Source of the DNA: Petunia secreta
Lineage: Eukaryota; Streptophyta; Magnoliopsida; Solanales; Solanaceae
Length of the DNA stretch: 64,000 nt
Assembly: GCA_029990175.1 (NCBI GenBank)
Contig: JARKIP010000033.1
Location: 8,184,001-8,248,000, forward strand
Direction of reading: 5' to 3'
Part shown: positions 23,101 through 34,380 of the stretch, piece after piece
How the letters are laid out: each line of letters opens with the position of its first letter
Position numbering within the stretch: position 1 is the first letter of the stretch
Notes under the pieces: generated by a model
Told to the model about the DNA's origin: nothing
Databases searched by the model: none
Seen by the model: only the letters and a program-made list of their open reading frames with translations
Translations under genes and position numbers: made by a program

Positions 23101-24112
23101 ATCTGCTTCAAGGGACACTTGAACCTCACTAAGAACCTTTTTATCATGAGTTTCTTTTAACTAAGAAATTTCATGTTTAAGTGCTGCAATGTTGGTTTCT
23201 TTCTCAAAAATCTGGTTCTTGAATTTTTCAAAATCAGGTTCAAGTTCAGAATTTCTTTCTTTCAGGCTTAAATTTTCAAATTTCAAGCTTTTAAAACTAG
23301 ACAATATTTGTTCTGTGCAAGCACTTAAACATTCAAATTTATCTATTAAGAGAAGGAAGAGACTAGCAAGTTTCTTGTTAGAAAAAGATGATAAATTTCA
23401 TTTTAGGGCAGAGAAACTTACCTCAGAGATGTCCCCTTCGATCTTTATTATCACTCATTGCCATGAGAGCAAAGGTTGCTTGCTCACTTTGTTCTTCTCA
23501 TTCGGAATTCCTTTTCGTCATCAAAGTAAGTTTGTCACTCTTACTTTTACTTTTCGAATCACCAATAGAAAGTCTCCTGGAGGTGCAACCATTATGGCCT
23601 TTTTGAAGGCTTTGGAATATATCTTCTGCCTTCTCTTCGAACAATTCCTCGGTCGTTCCTTCTTCTGACGAACCAGTTCCTTCATTTTTTCAGAACCATT
23701 CTTATTCATATTCTCCAAAGGTTCCATGTGCCTTACAACTTCCTGTTTCTTCTCTGGTTCATCCGCCAGCCTCTAATGAATCCCAAATTTCCTTGGCAGT
23801 AGAGCATCTCGAGATTCGTAAGTACATGTCATATCCAAGCCCATAATGAAGTATTTTCATCGCCTCAGCATTCATCTAAAGTATTTTGAGATCATCTTCA
23901 TTTAGTTCCTCTTCAGATTTTTGTACCTTATTCCCAGAACCATCAATTTTTGTAGGAATCAAAAGACCACTTGTAGTGATTTGCCACAAATGATAGTTTC
24001 TTACTTGTAGGAAGACCTTCATCAAAGCTTTCCACCAATCATAGTATTCACCATTAAATAGTGGTGGACAAGTAATGCATTGGCCCTCTATGATATCGGG
24101 TGGTGCACTCAT
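23101..24112 (-). pseudogene. gag: SIRE-type gag, N-terminal and central part
   Basis: The start is the ATG at 24112-24110 (MSAPPDIIEGQCITCPPLFN), 55 bp from the LTR edge. The UBN2/DUF4219-type gag domain follows, with LFNGEYYDWWKALMKVFLQV and NYHLWQITTSG. After a break the frame at 23727-23521 reads KKRPRNCSKRRQKIYSKAFK/KAIMVAPPGDF, equivalent to the region just before the acidic and coiled-coil parts. The antisense of 23189-23520 holds serine/lysine/leucine-rich frames fitting the coiled coil. The domain order matches the plus-strand copia gag at 41570-43460. Stops are present (for example near 23877). It is interrupted by the Del insertion and continues at 18698-18412. Confidence 0.75.
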
Positions 24113-24151
24113 TTTTAGATCCTTCTCAAAGTGTTAGCCTAGTAGTGAGAA

Positions 24152-24168
24152 GACCTACTCGGTTACCA
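24152..24168 (-). promoter_or_regulatory. Decayed tRNA-Met primer-binding site
   Basis: Element strand TGGTAACCGAGTAGGTC matches the TGGTATCAGAGCAGGTT of related copia elements at 13 of 17 bases and lies exactly at the LTR/internal border. A few bases of the LTR end seem to be lost here. Confidence 0.6.
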
Positions 24169-25423
24169 CTTGGTGCACCTTTAACAGACACTAGAGGGGG
24201 GGTGAATAGTGTTTTCCAATTTTCGCCTTCTAAAGAACCTTGCTCGACCGCAATAACCTGGTTCCTGATGGGTTTTCACTAAACACTGTTCTAACAAAAA
24301 TTTAGAAATAAACTTGTACAGAGATTTTTACGTGGAAAACTCCTTGCTCAAGGGAGAGAAACCACGACCCACACTCTGGGATTTTGAAACTCTTTCACTA
24401 ACGCAACGAGCAAGTTTTAGGTTAAAAACTCTATAACCAAGGGACTAAACTCTAGTACCTAAGACTTCCTACAATCAACTCAATTGTAGCAACCACACCT
24501 AGGAAACTCCTAAGTACACGAATGCCTACGATCCACGACCGTAGCAACACCTTTAAGCTTACTCTAGCCTAAAAGCACAAGAATTTCTCTAAATAAAGTA
24601 CCTAAACAATGCTTTTCAAATAAGCGTAATAGGTTACAATTCAAAGCCCTAATACATATGAACTAGACCAAGACAGAAACTCAATGCAGCTTGATGAAGA
24701 ACCACTTGTCAGTCAGTTCCTTCTGCACGTTCTTGCTGGACTGGTATAATTATGCCCGATGAAGAACCTCTCGTCCAGTCAGTTCTTTCTGCGCGTTCTC
24801 TTCAGAATATCAACCTTTTGAGCTCTCAATCTCTCTCTCTATATGACTGAAGAGATAATATTTCGTGCATGTCTCTTGAAGTCTTCATAATGATTTTTAT
24901 ATAGTGTGCATAAGACTTCTTGATGGACAAGGAAAAGAATTATTCTCTAATTAGAACTCAATAAATACTTTCCTTGTATACTTTTACCTACAACACACTT
25001 TTTCCATTATTGGACTCTTTGAAAATATTCCCCATTATTATGTAGATCTTCGAAGAAACTTCCAGCTGGCACGCAAGGCAATTAGGGTTTATTAGCCGCC
25101 TTTTATGCTTTTATATTCACGTCCAAGAGACCCCCAATCCCATTAGGATAGAACTCTGCAATGCTTCTAAGAACCTTTATGCGCGAGGTTCTCCTAGTCC
25201 TACTAGGATTCTGCTTCCTTCCCTATACTGCTTCGTAGAACCTTCCTGCGCGATTCCTAATCCAATTTGGATTGTACGACTGCTGCGTCCAGGTTCCTTC
25301 CAATTCTACCTCGGACTGGGAATGTATCTGTGCATCTTTTCATTATCAGTAGAACCTGTCAGAGAACAAGGTCCTTCACCAGTTTCTTCTCGTTTGTCAA
25401 TCATCAAAACTCAAACTTCAACA
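24167..25423 (-). repeat. 5' LTR of minus-strand SIRE-like copia
   Basis: This 1257-bp LTR is the longer of the pair. It has a minus-strand TATATAAAA near 24895-24903 and contains an imperfect direct duplication of about 60 bp (GATGAAGAACC...TCAGTTC.TTCTGC, near 24696 and 24760). The left LTR keeps only one copy of this block. Confidence 0.8.
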
Positions 25424-25428
25424 AACGG

Positions 25429-25742
25429 TAAGAACCATGTCGAATTCCTTAAAACATTGTTCTAATACATGAGTAGGAGTTGGGTAGATCAATCCTAAGC
25501 TTCTAAACAATTAAATTGATCTATTTCTTACTAATTTGCTATTTACTTCATTGTTAATTAGTTGTTAAGTTGAAAGCATCATAATTATACAAACTCTAGA
25601 AGCTAATTGATTTGATAAGTTAGTTAGATTAGCAACTAGATTCGAGCATTTTATGTGGATTTCGACCTCGGGACTTTAAATCCCGAGCTATTTTTGCTGC
25701 GACCGCTTAGTCATTTTTATATGGCGTAGTTGGGCATGATCA
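25429..25742 (+). repeat. Probable Athila 3' LTR, right piece
   Basis: The segment resumes the sequence broken at 15399 and ends with CGGGACTTTAAATCCCGAGC, TTTGCTGCGACCGC and GGCGTAGTTGGGCATGATCA. This is an LTR-end sequence of Athila-like elements. No primer site follows, which fits a 3' LTR. Confidence 0.5.
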
Positions 25743-26767
25743 CAAACACACCCTCAAATGACTAAACTAGGCTACTACCACAAAACCTTCTCTCTCTGGC
25801 ATCTAAGATGAGGACACCAGAATCTTCGTATTTTGTATTACATATATGACGTAGTCAACTTCTTCCTTTTTCCAATTCAGATAAGTTTACCTTCGTAATT
25901 TAGGTCATTGAAAATAAAAGCCACTTATTTTTTTTCTCTAACTAATTCCTTGAGTAGCACTAAATCGTTTCAACTTTTATATTCTGATTATGGGGCCCTT
26001 TCCTAGTTGATCTCTTCATCAAAACTCTTATTATGTCATTTTGTCGATTATATTACAAAATATACATGGTGGTGTTACATAAAACACAAAACTGAAGTCA
26101 CAAAGATTCTTTTCTGATTTTAAGCCTTCAATTGAAAATCATTTTAATACCAAAATACTTATACTGATTGTGGTAGAGAATACCTTCAGAATTAAAAACA
26201 AAAGTGCCACACAGAATTAGGAATGGACAAATTTGTACAAATTAATTAAACAGATTTATCATACAAAGAATTCATAATTATAAGCATGTAAGTAGTTAAA
26301 AATAAGTAGAAGATTCTGGTGAAGAATTGGTGAATTGCATTTTTGATTTTATATTTTAGTTTTGTATTACATTAAAGATAAACTCAAACAGATAAATAAC
26401 GGGTGAAAATCATTTATATTCGTCAACTTTGCTCTAAAAATAAAATTTCCCACAAGTTTGAAAAATGGTCAATCTCCCCCCTTCATCTTATACAATATCT
26501 ATTTTACTCTTGGAATTTTCATTCACCATTTATGCGATATTTTTATACTATGTTATAATTTTTTAACCATAATGTTCTGCCTATTATTCCAAAAATAGTA
26601 TAGCTTATTATAGTATATAAGTTCACTAATATTATAAAGAGTATAATCTTTTTATGAATTAATTACGAAACATAATGCCACTTTTAAATAGTATTTTAGT
26701 ATTAAGTGCACGACATGTGTATCTGTGTACATAATGTATCTCTCCCTGTCTCTTTCTCTCTTTAGGC
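25743..26767. other. AT-rich spacer, nothing recognised
   Basis: No open frame of note, no repeat and no LTR end was found. It could be flanking host DNA or a decayed element. Confidence 0.5.
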
Positions 26768-27571
26768 CCTTGGGTATCTTGAGAAGTATGGAGTTGAGTT
26801 TACTGCCTTCCAGTTTGAGGGTCCAGCTTTAGCTTGGTGGGTCGTGCTCCCATCAGCAAGATAGGGCTTGCCTAAGCTGACTTGGATTGAGTTCTCCTAC
26901 CGATTCATGGATAAGTTTCTTCTTTGCAATCAGAAGGATGAGAAGAGGAGACAGTTTGAGAGTATTGGCATGCTAATCTATCAGTCTCAGAGTATGAGCT
27001 TTTGTTCTCCGAGATGTCTGTGTATGCTCCAGATCTTGTGCAGGAACCCTCCAAGACGGCCAGACGTTTTATTGATTGACTTTCTTCCTATTTGCGGTCC
27101 CAGATGGCTCGTGAGATTGAAGCCAGGACTCCATTTGATGTTGTCATTGATATTGCCAGAAGGTATAACGCATGTCAAAGATTAGAGATGCAGGAGTTCA
27201 AGCGGAGCGTAAGAGATCTCGTGGTCCAGGGGATTCAGTACCTCGTTTGAAGGTAAAAGTTATCAGCTGCACAGTAGGTCTCCTATTAGGCTAGTTCAGT
27301 TTCCAATGCGTGGTTTTCAGGACATACTAAGACCTCGTAAAGGTCAGCCCCAGTTGCAACCTAGTAGTCATCAGTAGTTCGTGCTGCGCCAATATGGCAC
27401 ATGGTGTTTCTATTGTCGTGATCCAGGGCATCATAAGAGGGATTGCCCTTATCTTCATCATCAAGGTAGTAGCCGTCCTCTCTCTCACCCTTCCATGCCT
27501 ATGCAAGAGCAGCCTCTGGTGCCCCTTCAGGGTCTCAGCCAACTCGTGGTGCACCGCCACCCAGTAGAGGC
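26768..27571 (+). pseudogene. gag: Del/chromovirus-type gag fragment with zinc knuckle
   Basis: Plus-strand frames give ALGYLEKYGVEFTAFQFEGP, ALAWWVVL, then TWIEFSYRFMDKFLLCNQKD and EKRRQFESI. This matches the capsid domain of Del-type gag (AAFQL-GPA-AWW...F-D-F...R-E--RQFE-L). After a frameshift a piece of the helical C-terminal end follows (RWLVRLKPGLHLMLSLILPE in one frame, MAREIEARTPFDVVIDIARR in another). A CCHC zinc knuckle is intact near 27405-27450: CFYCRDPGHHKRDC. It is cut off by a Tat LTR at 27572. The 5' part merges into the AT-rich spacer without an LTR, so this is a fragment. Confidence 0.8.
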
Positions 27572-28052
27572 TGTTTATGCCTAAAATTATTTGTCTAGGT
27601 TGAACACTTATACTTATGAATGGGTCACAAGCAGTACATTAAAATACGATGGAAAAGTAAGTAAATAGATAGATAAATAATAGACACGAAAGTAAAGAGT
27701 TTTATTCCTTGAGAATAGCCAGATTCAGTGGAGAATTGATTGATTATACAATACAATGTAAAGAGGGACATTATAGTAGTGATTACCCAGTCTTATTATG
27801 ATGAAAAACAAACACTAATGAGGCTCAAGGGCCTAAAATCAAGGCAGTGGTATATTCAAAATCCAAACTAGGAGACTGTAACCCTAAGGCGGCAGGATGT
27901 TTTCCGTGTGTTCTACGCCCGTACCACCTGAACGATCGTGACTCGTAGAACAGACGTGTACCCTTTATGCCCGAGGACTTGTAGGATAGGTCTAGTCTCG
28001 CAAGCTGGACTCGTATCCCCGTAATAAAAGGTGGCATATGTTTGCCCGCACA
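27572..28052 (-). repeat. Tat 3' LTR, third copy
   Basis: Homologous to 5279-5775 and 10950-11453 but more diverged. Plus strand begins TGTTTATGCCTAAAATT and ends GCCCGCACA. A purine tract lies on its right, so it is the 3' LTR of a minus-strand element. Confidence 0.75.
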
Positions 28053-28190
28053 ATCACTCCCCCAACTTGCTGAGTGCTGACGTAAGCATTCTGGAAGTGA
28101 AGAAGTGGTGTGACTATACTAATACTCGTCCCCTGTCTATTCGCATGAGTTGCAATGAATGCAAATGTTGTGATTCAAGATTTGGGTTTG
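28053..28190 (-). other. Tat polypurine tract and internal stub
   Basis: Element strand AGTTGGGGGAGTGAT borders the LTR start (TGTGCGGGC). Only about 130 bp of internal sequence remain before unrelated DNA begins. Confidence 0.6.
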
Positions 28191-31100
28191 ACTAGGTAAC
28201 TCAGTTGAGTTGAATTTTTGAGTCACCACCTAATATGTGTCTTCCAAGGTGTATTAGGTCACCTAAAATGTCTAAGGGTCGTATTTTGCTCTAGGAGTCA
28301 CGTTTCTCAGAGATTCAATGGGTAAGATGTCAAAATTACTCGGGGAAGAAGGTTTTAGGCACTTCCCCATGTCCCACGAAAGATGGTTCCTGCCCGAGTT
28401 TCTAATTTTTGGATGTTGAGATATAATAGGAACAATATAAGTTGCAATTGCAAAGTCATTTTAATAGCCCAGAGGCTAAAATCGCAATCAGTTAGGTAAA
28501 AGACCTTATTTGGACAAATAATTCAATAGGCAGTACTGTACAAGTTCTGGGCTTTCAAATATTTTCAGAAATGGCCTAAATCCTATGCCTAATCATAATT
28601 TTAGCCGTTGATTTTGTAAACATTGAATTAAAGAGGCCAAAATGACAGGAATTGCATTCAAACAGTTTATTTGTGCTAGTACAGCACTTCGACCAATTTG
28701 CTGAAATAGGTAGGTTTTCGAAAATAGTTTTGAATTTGACACAAAAACTAATTTATGGTTAATATGTCAAAACATATTAGTCATTCCGGGTCAGACATTA
28801 ATTGTCAAACCGTAGCCTTAATGGATATTGCTTTAGGGGTCAAGTTTTGAAAATATGTATACAAGTACATAAGTGGGCTGTTTTTGAAATTAGGGTACGC
28901 AAAGCATACGAATGCAAACAAAGGACTTTCACACATAGATATATACATATATAAGCAAGCAGATACTTGTTAGGTGATACAAATAAGTTTAGAAAATATG
29001 TATAAAGTTTTATAGTAGATCCCCTTAACTTATACTCCCATATACACTATTAGGTTAGTATATAAGGAAATAAAGTTTGTCTAAAATAAGTTTAAACACA
29101 TAAAAGGCTATGTTTGAAGTAGAGGTTTGGGCCCGTATCAGTTATGCAAACGAGAGGCAGTTTAATTTTGCAGAACCAGTCTAATTTTAAGCAGTGAGTA
29201 CACAAATAGCCCGATTACTAAAACTTCCAGATTTTCCATATGAACGACTTTCATTAATCGATGCAACATCGAGCTTAAGTTATAATGTGCTATAGGCATG
29301 CTGACTCAAACATCTAATTACCATTATAACTTGATTCCTATATGATCATTTGTTTTAATTAAACATGATGCACACATAAAAAGAAAGGGTGAAGAGAAGG
29401 CTAGAGAAGGCCCCTGTGTTGCCAAACACAAAACTTCATTTCTATGCCCCTATTTTAGAGCAATGATACTACATATAGGGCACCCTAACAGATACAATTA
29501 AAGGGGAAAAGCTATTCACACAAGTAGAACAAAAGAAGGCAATGTTAGGAGCCTTTATAATGAAGGCATGTCATGTTTAATATTCATGTTTAGAGCCCAC
29601 TATTAGGCAGTTTCTAGCCAACCAAAGTAACTTACACAAAGTAAGCATGGTATGGATTTGCCAACCATCCAAATTAAGCTGCAGAAATGGGTTAGCTGGG
29701 AGGCCTGGAAGGCCTAAAGACAATTATGCACACAGTTCACATAGGGAAGAATATCATGCTTTAGAGAAGGGAAAAGTGGATGAGAGTACTACCTTAATAC
29801 TTCTTGAAAAATTGCACAAAGAACCAGTATGAGTGCAGCAAGAGAAACTTTCACCACTGAGGTTGAAGGTCTCTTAATTTCTAGCAAATTAGTGAGTGAT
29901 CAAGAGAGAGAGTGGAAGGTGCCTCTGTGTGTGTTTTTTATGTATTTCATGTGATTTTCCGTGTCTCTTAGTGTGGAAAAGTCCATTTTACATAGGCATA
30001 GCATAGGTCCCTTTTAAATTCAAATTCCAATGTGAAAGGGTGATAAAATTGGCAGAAATCAAAAACGGAAAGGGTAGATTATACTACCAATCAGGGAGAA
30101 CCAATTTTCCAATATATTTTCCCTAAATAAAGCTGGTTTGAAAATTACCAAAGGTCCTCATTCCAAAAATACACTAATCAGCGTCCCAGATTAAGGTAGA
30201 TAGGATTCTAGGAATGTACATTGGAACACAATAATCAAGTCCGAGTTCTAGAAATCAATATACAAACATGTCTTAGGCTATTTTAGGCTCAAAATCATGG
30301 ATTGTCTTAACAGATTTCAATCAAACCCCAATTGATACCCTATTAATCAATCAAGAAATTTTCCATTCATACATCAATAACATGTTTTAATTAAGATCCT
30401 TAAATAATGCAAATCAATCATCATTTTTATCTTTTAGTTTAAACAGGCTACATGATCATGTATTTTATAAAAAATAAGAGGCTGAATATACTGTGAAACG
30501 AAGATGAGCACACTTTCAGGGATATTAAACTTTTAACCTAATAAAAGGTGACATGAAACACAATCTATGAGAGTGTCAAATCTAGTCACACAAACAATAT
30601 AGAGTAGTGATCAACTTAACCAATGAATTAAGACAAAAATTAATGATCATGTGGTCTTTCCTTTTAACTAATTAACAAGTAACAACTAGACACACTAATG
30701 CACAGAAAAGGCTTGGGAAATTTAGGTGTAATGTCAACCAAGTCCAGGAACATCAAAAGAAAGGGAAGGGTTACCCATTTTGGATCGAATTCGGATCGAC
30801 TTTGACCCGTTTCAATTATGCATGTGCGAAGTTTTTCTCGTTTCTTAAGGTAGAAGATTACACTTCTGTAAAGGCATCGCCGGAGCTCCTTTTCCGGTGA
30901 CAGTGATAAGGATCGATGAGAGGTCAGATTTTTAACCTTCATTAAATGGGGAAATTTGCATGGGGGTTTTGTTGCGGAGAGCATGAGGAGCATAGGCGTG
31001 TATTTAGCTTTATGATTTGCCGGAGAGAATGGCCGGAAAAGGGGTAGGCAGCGATGGATAGGGTTTTTGCGTGACAGAGAACTGAGAGAGGGGGCGAAGT

Positions 31101-31568
31101 GGATGCTTTGGGGGAAATGGAGAGGGGTCTTAGGGTTTAGGGGTGGACATGTGCAATAAAAAATTGAAATTGCACTCTCCACCGTTGGATCGAACGACTG
31201 GATGACTAGGATTATTCCACGTATGCCACGTGGATTTGACGTGGGTGTACGTGGCATGGTGATGTGTATAACTGTAAGGGTGTGATGTGTATAAGTGGAG
31301 TGTATATGTAGTGTATATGATGGTGTAAAATGGGTATAAAATCCATATAAAATTGTAGAAAATTGTATAATTAGTTTTAAAAATATTGGGGATGACTAAA
31401 GAAATGCGTAAAAATATAATTTTTAGGTTTAAAATAATTTGAGTAATTTCAACATTTGTAACTGGGCATGCACAAGGTTATGAAATAACGGTAATTTGTG
31501 AGGGTGTCTTTAGAAAAATATCCAAGTTGAAGTGCTTGTGTGAGACAAGGGTTTTGTATGAGGATAAC
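28191..31568 (-). repeat. Probable Tat/Ogre-like LTR region, minus strand
   Basis: A long stretch without pol or gag. The end near 31260-31400 (element strand: TATATACACTACATATACAC, then ACCCACGTCAAATCCACGTG and CCAACGGTGGAGAGTGC) is homologous in inverse orientation to 53570-53760. At the other end the element strand reads AGGTGGTGACTC near 28224-28235, similar to a LTR/primer-site border of Ogre-like elements. A minus-strand frame at 31257-30664 (197 codons, basic and serine/proline-rich, from MPRTPTSNPRG) matches in layout the frame at 53589-54011, but resembles no known protein. The call as an LTR is inference. Confidence 0.4.
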
Positions 31569-32378
31569 TGTTATTTCCCAAGACACACCACTTACTGTTT
31601 TAAGGACCAGTTTCTTCAATGTGTTCCTTTACTTTAATATATGAGAAATTAAAACTGTAAGTAAATGAACACTCGATGTTAGCGTGCAAAAACCCCGTTA
31701 ACCAGGGATCAAAAAACCACGACTTACTCTTCCAAGTAGGATTTCTACTTCACTATGTAAAAAAATCACTTGGTTACAAGACTACCTTCTTACTAACCTA
31801 GGAGTAACTCTGATCGTCTAGTGACCCCTTTCATGATCAGTGATGTTTCTTCAAGTCCACGACTTGAATTAAGATGATACAACTCGATAGTACCTACTAC
31901 AATTGAACTAAGACAGAGCTTTGACAAGACTCAATATAAGGAACGGGTTCTTACTTAGTTCCCTATAGCTTAATGATTACACAAATAAGATAAAGACTCT
32001 TTCAATGCTATGGCTCAATTCTCTCTATATTTGTGCACCCATCAATAGCTGAAATACTTATGCTTTTTTAGATTCCAAAATGCAAGAAATCTTGAGCAAT
32101 TAGAACTCCAAAGCTTCCTAGAGTTTGAGTCCTAATTGAACTCTTTCCTTGGTTATCCGAAATCCCTTGGTTGCTCTTATCCATTCTTATGCAATCTTTT
32201 CATATCTCGTGTAATCCTGCATAATTATCAAGATAAATATTAAATTTAGGATAATAATTAATATTCACACAAATGATTTTGCGTGAATTATTTATTCAGC
32301 TGCAGTGATTCAAAGGAACATGTCCTTGGATCTGTTCCTTAGTCATCAGTCAAAACTTCAAGCTTATCCAAGCTAACA
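31569..32378 (-). repeat. 3' LTR of truncated SIRE-like copia
   Basis: This 810-bp LTR is nearly equal in length to the 809-bp LTR of the intact copia and has the same ends, but it carries many substitutions. The TATA box region (TATAAAA at 41018) is not preserved here, so the copy is older. Confidence 0.8.
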
Positions 32379-32393
32379 TTTTCCCCCTTTTTG
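32379..32393 (-). promoter_or_regulatory. Polypurine tract of truncated copia
   Basis: Element strand CAAAAAGGGGGAAAA abuts the LTR start TGTTAGCTTGG, as in the intact copy at 49564-49578. Confidence 0.7.
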
Positions 32394-32835
32394 ATGATGA
32401 AAACCTTATAGACGTAGCTGCATGTCCTTAATGTCCTGAATCACAACTTGTAACTCAAAAAGCATCATAAGTAGAAATTTTTTTCATCATTAAGGATCAG
32501 GTTCTCAATTAGGTTATAAATTGCACAAGCAAAATCAGAACTTACTCTTCCCTCTTTTGGTATCAATGAAAAGGGTTCATAGGTTAGAATATATTAAGTG
32601 TTAGAATAATCAGCTCATGGCCTTTGAGGCAACTCAAAATACAAGCATAATTCAAAACAAAGCAAGTGCAAGACAATAATATTAGCCATCGAAGATAAGT
32701 CATCATTAACAAAAGTTAAACTAGGGGATACAAGCAAGTACTACTGAATTATTCAAAAACTAGAAAAGGAAAAGGCTAAGGTACTAGAACAAGTCTAAAT
32801 CCCACTGGACAAAAGATGACATTTGGCTAAGGTGT

Positions 32836-33841
32836 TCAGAATGTGGAAGGACCAGGTCCCTGAGACTTTTCTTGCAGCAACTCAAACATTTGTTTGAGCA
32901 TTCCCTCATTTGTCTCCTTTGCTTTAGAAGCCTCTGCCTTCCAGTAATTCCTCTCTTCCTCCAACCTAGCTATCTCAGCAGTTTGTATGGCAACTTGTTG
33001 CCTCAAGGCCCTCACCTTGTTGCTCAAAGGCAGGTTGCAAACACCAGCCAGTGGAGTATCAGCATGAACAGGCAAATCACAGCTGATTAGGGCAGCACAA
33101 CATAATTTTTCCTTCTTAGTAGCATTGACTACCCCCTCCAAAGGGATTCCCAATTTAGCAAACAAATCAGTCAAGATAAAACAAAAGGGCAATGAGTGCT
33201 TTTTCTTCTCAATAACAACCCTCTTAATCAGATGAATCGTGAACCTAGGCCAGTTTATCTGCATATCATTGTCCAACAGTTCCATAAGGACCAGGTCCAT
33301 AAAACTAGCAATCCCTCTCTTCTCCTGCCTTAGGAGCAGTATTTTGTTCACAAATTCAAACAACACCTGGTGCTGAGGGTGCATTTCACTCTTCTACACA
33401 GCCCTAGGCTTTTCCTCCTCATCATTTTCAGCAAATTTCCTAGTGATTTCTAAACCAGTAGGGAGATTAGTCAGATCAGGACACCTTTTTGATGTAGCCT
33501 TCATACCCTACTGATGGAATACCCGGCAATTCACCCAGCTCCTTAATGTCAAAGGTAATTTCTTGATCATGGACAGAAGTGGTGATCCTATCCCTTTTTT
33601 ATAGAACAATTCTCGTAGAATTCCTGGACCATCACCTTTGCACACTTGCCTTTGATCTGAAGGACCATGTCCCTCCAGCCTTGAACATGCAATTTTTGCA
33701 GCAACCACAGCATACCTTCTTCCTCATCATTAGAAAGTACCCTTCCCTTCATAACTCTTCTCATCATAATGTCCTCATGCACACAGTGTTGAACCTCATC
33801 TCCCTCATTATCACTTAAAAGCTTTGAGTCACATGGAGGAT
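32836..33841 (-). pseudogene. SIRE-type 3' ORF, C-terminal half, second copy
   Basis: The frame at 33384-32836 (182 codons) is closely similar to the C-terminal part of the plus-strand ORF (48571-49131): MHPQHQVLFEFVNKI, KRGIASFMDLVLMELLD and a C-terminal coiled coil (NKVRALRQQVAIQTAEIARL, then EEERNYWKAEASKAKETNEG). The C-terminus ends GPGPSTF, versus GPGPSTS in the other copy. Upstream frames at 33782-33508 match the central part (KGRVLSNDEEEGMLWLLQKL, QEFYENCS). Frame breaks occur between them and the sequence ends at 33841. The product's role is unknown; no membrane helix or signal peptide is evident in this part. Confidence 0.75.
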
Positions 33842-34380
33842 AGGAAAGACTTACTTGAAATATTCGCTGATACTCCGCTCATTAGTCTGGTTCACAAACC
33901 CAAGGAGGAAGCCGCTGGAGCTGATGTTTGAACCTGAAGTCCTTTTTGCTTAGCACCTAGTCCAGTCGTGTTGAGTCGAGTCGTCTTGTCCTTTTCTTTA
34001 TTGTCATTTTCGTCTTTATCGAGTCATTGGTGGTTGCAATAAACCAAGCAAACTAAATAAAATTTCGTCATTTTTTAAGTTTTAGATTGGTAATGATCAT
34101 GTTTATTCAAATGAAATGATGTGTTTGGTGCAAACGTTTACTTCGAATCCATGATAGGCCCACCACTGGCACAAAAGAGGTCCCATGCATGATTGGACGC
34201 GAATTTTATTTAAGCTAACGCATACTCACATTTTATCATCTTATTTTGATATGTCAGTTCCTAAGTCCCCCAAAGTTTGGTTTGAGCGTTTTGGCCGCGC
34301 CGCAATACGGGTTGAGGTCAAAAGGATCAATCCCGAAACCTCCCCCTTTACCTACAAGGACAAGGACGATACGAAGCATC
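33842..34380 (+). other. Tat leader upstream of gag
   Basis: Non-coding 5' leader of the Tat element. An open frame runs in phase with gag from 34246, but its first ATG-like start is not favoured; the ATG at 34381 begins the conserved protein. No primer site remains. Confidence 0.45.

Larger units (their letters stand above)
15400..25423 (-). mobile_element. SIRE-like Ty1/copia element lacking pol, minus strand
   Basis: LTRs at 15400-16545 and 24167-25423 share sequence throughout and begin TGTTGAAGTTT on the element strand; the left copy ends AAGTGCAACA. Flanks read AACAG (15395-15399) and AACGG (25424-25428), a target duplication with one mismatch. On the element strand the order is LTR, primer-site remnant, gag, a 3' ORF of the SIRE type, polypurine tract, LTR. 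No protease, integrase, reverse transcriptase or RNase H was found, so most of pol is gone. Gag is split by a Del-like element (18699-23100). Confidence 0.8.
2270..25742 (+). mobile_element. Athila-like element, 3' half, broken by nested insertions
   Basis: Scattered plus-strand pieces line up as one element: pol 3' end (2272-3707), 3' noncoding DNA (3708-5278), env-like/transposon-protein ORF (about 11590-12960), noncoding DNA with a purine-rich tract (12961 to about 14720), then an apparent LTR resumed at 25429-25742. The pieces are separated by a Tat element (5279-11453) and a SIRE-like copia (15400-25423), both in opposite orientation. The AGTTT duplication around the Tat insertion shows that the sequences on either side were once contiguous. 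The join across the copia is supported by a one-mismatch duplication. That all pieces belong to one copy is inference. Confidence 0.6.
31569..33841 (-). mobile_element. SIRE-like copia, 3' end only
   Basis: Element-strand order: remains of the 3' ORF (33841-32836), about 440 bp of noncoding DNA, polypurine tract and a full-length LTR (810 bp). The LTR starts TGTTAGCTTGG and ends CTTGGGAAATAACA, homologous to the LTRs at 40712 and 49579. Sequence right of 33841 belongs to the plus-strand Tat element, so the element was truncated there. No target duplication could be matched (left flank ATAAC). Confidence 0.75.

Noticed and set aside
23189..23668. 159-codon plus-strand frame
   Set aside because: Lies antisense to copia gag, whose minus-strand motifs are recognisable; it is a shadow.
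30664..31257. 197-codon minus-strand frame as a host gene
   Set aside because: No recognised domain, low-complexity S/P/R-rich sequence, and a diverged counterpart in another repeat; more likely part of an LTR.
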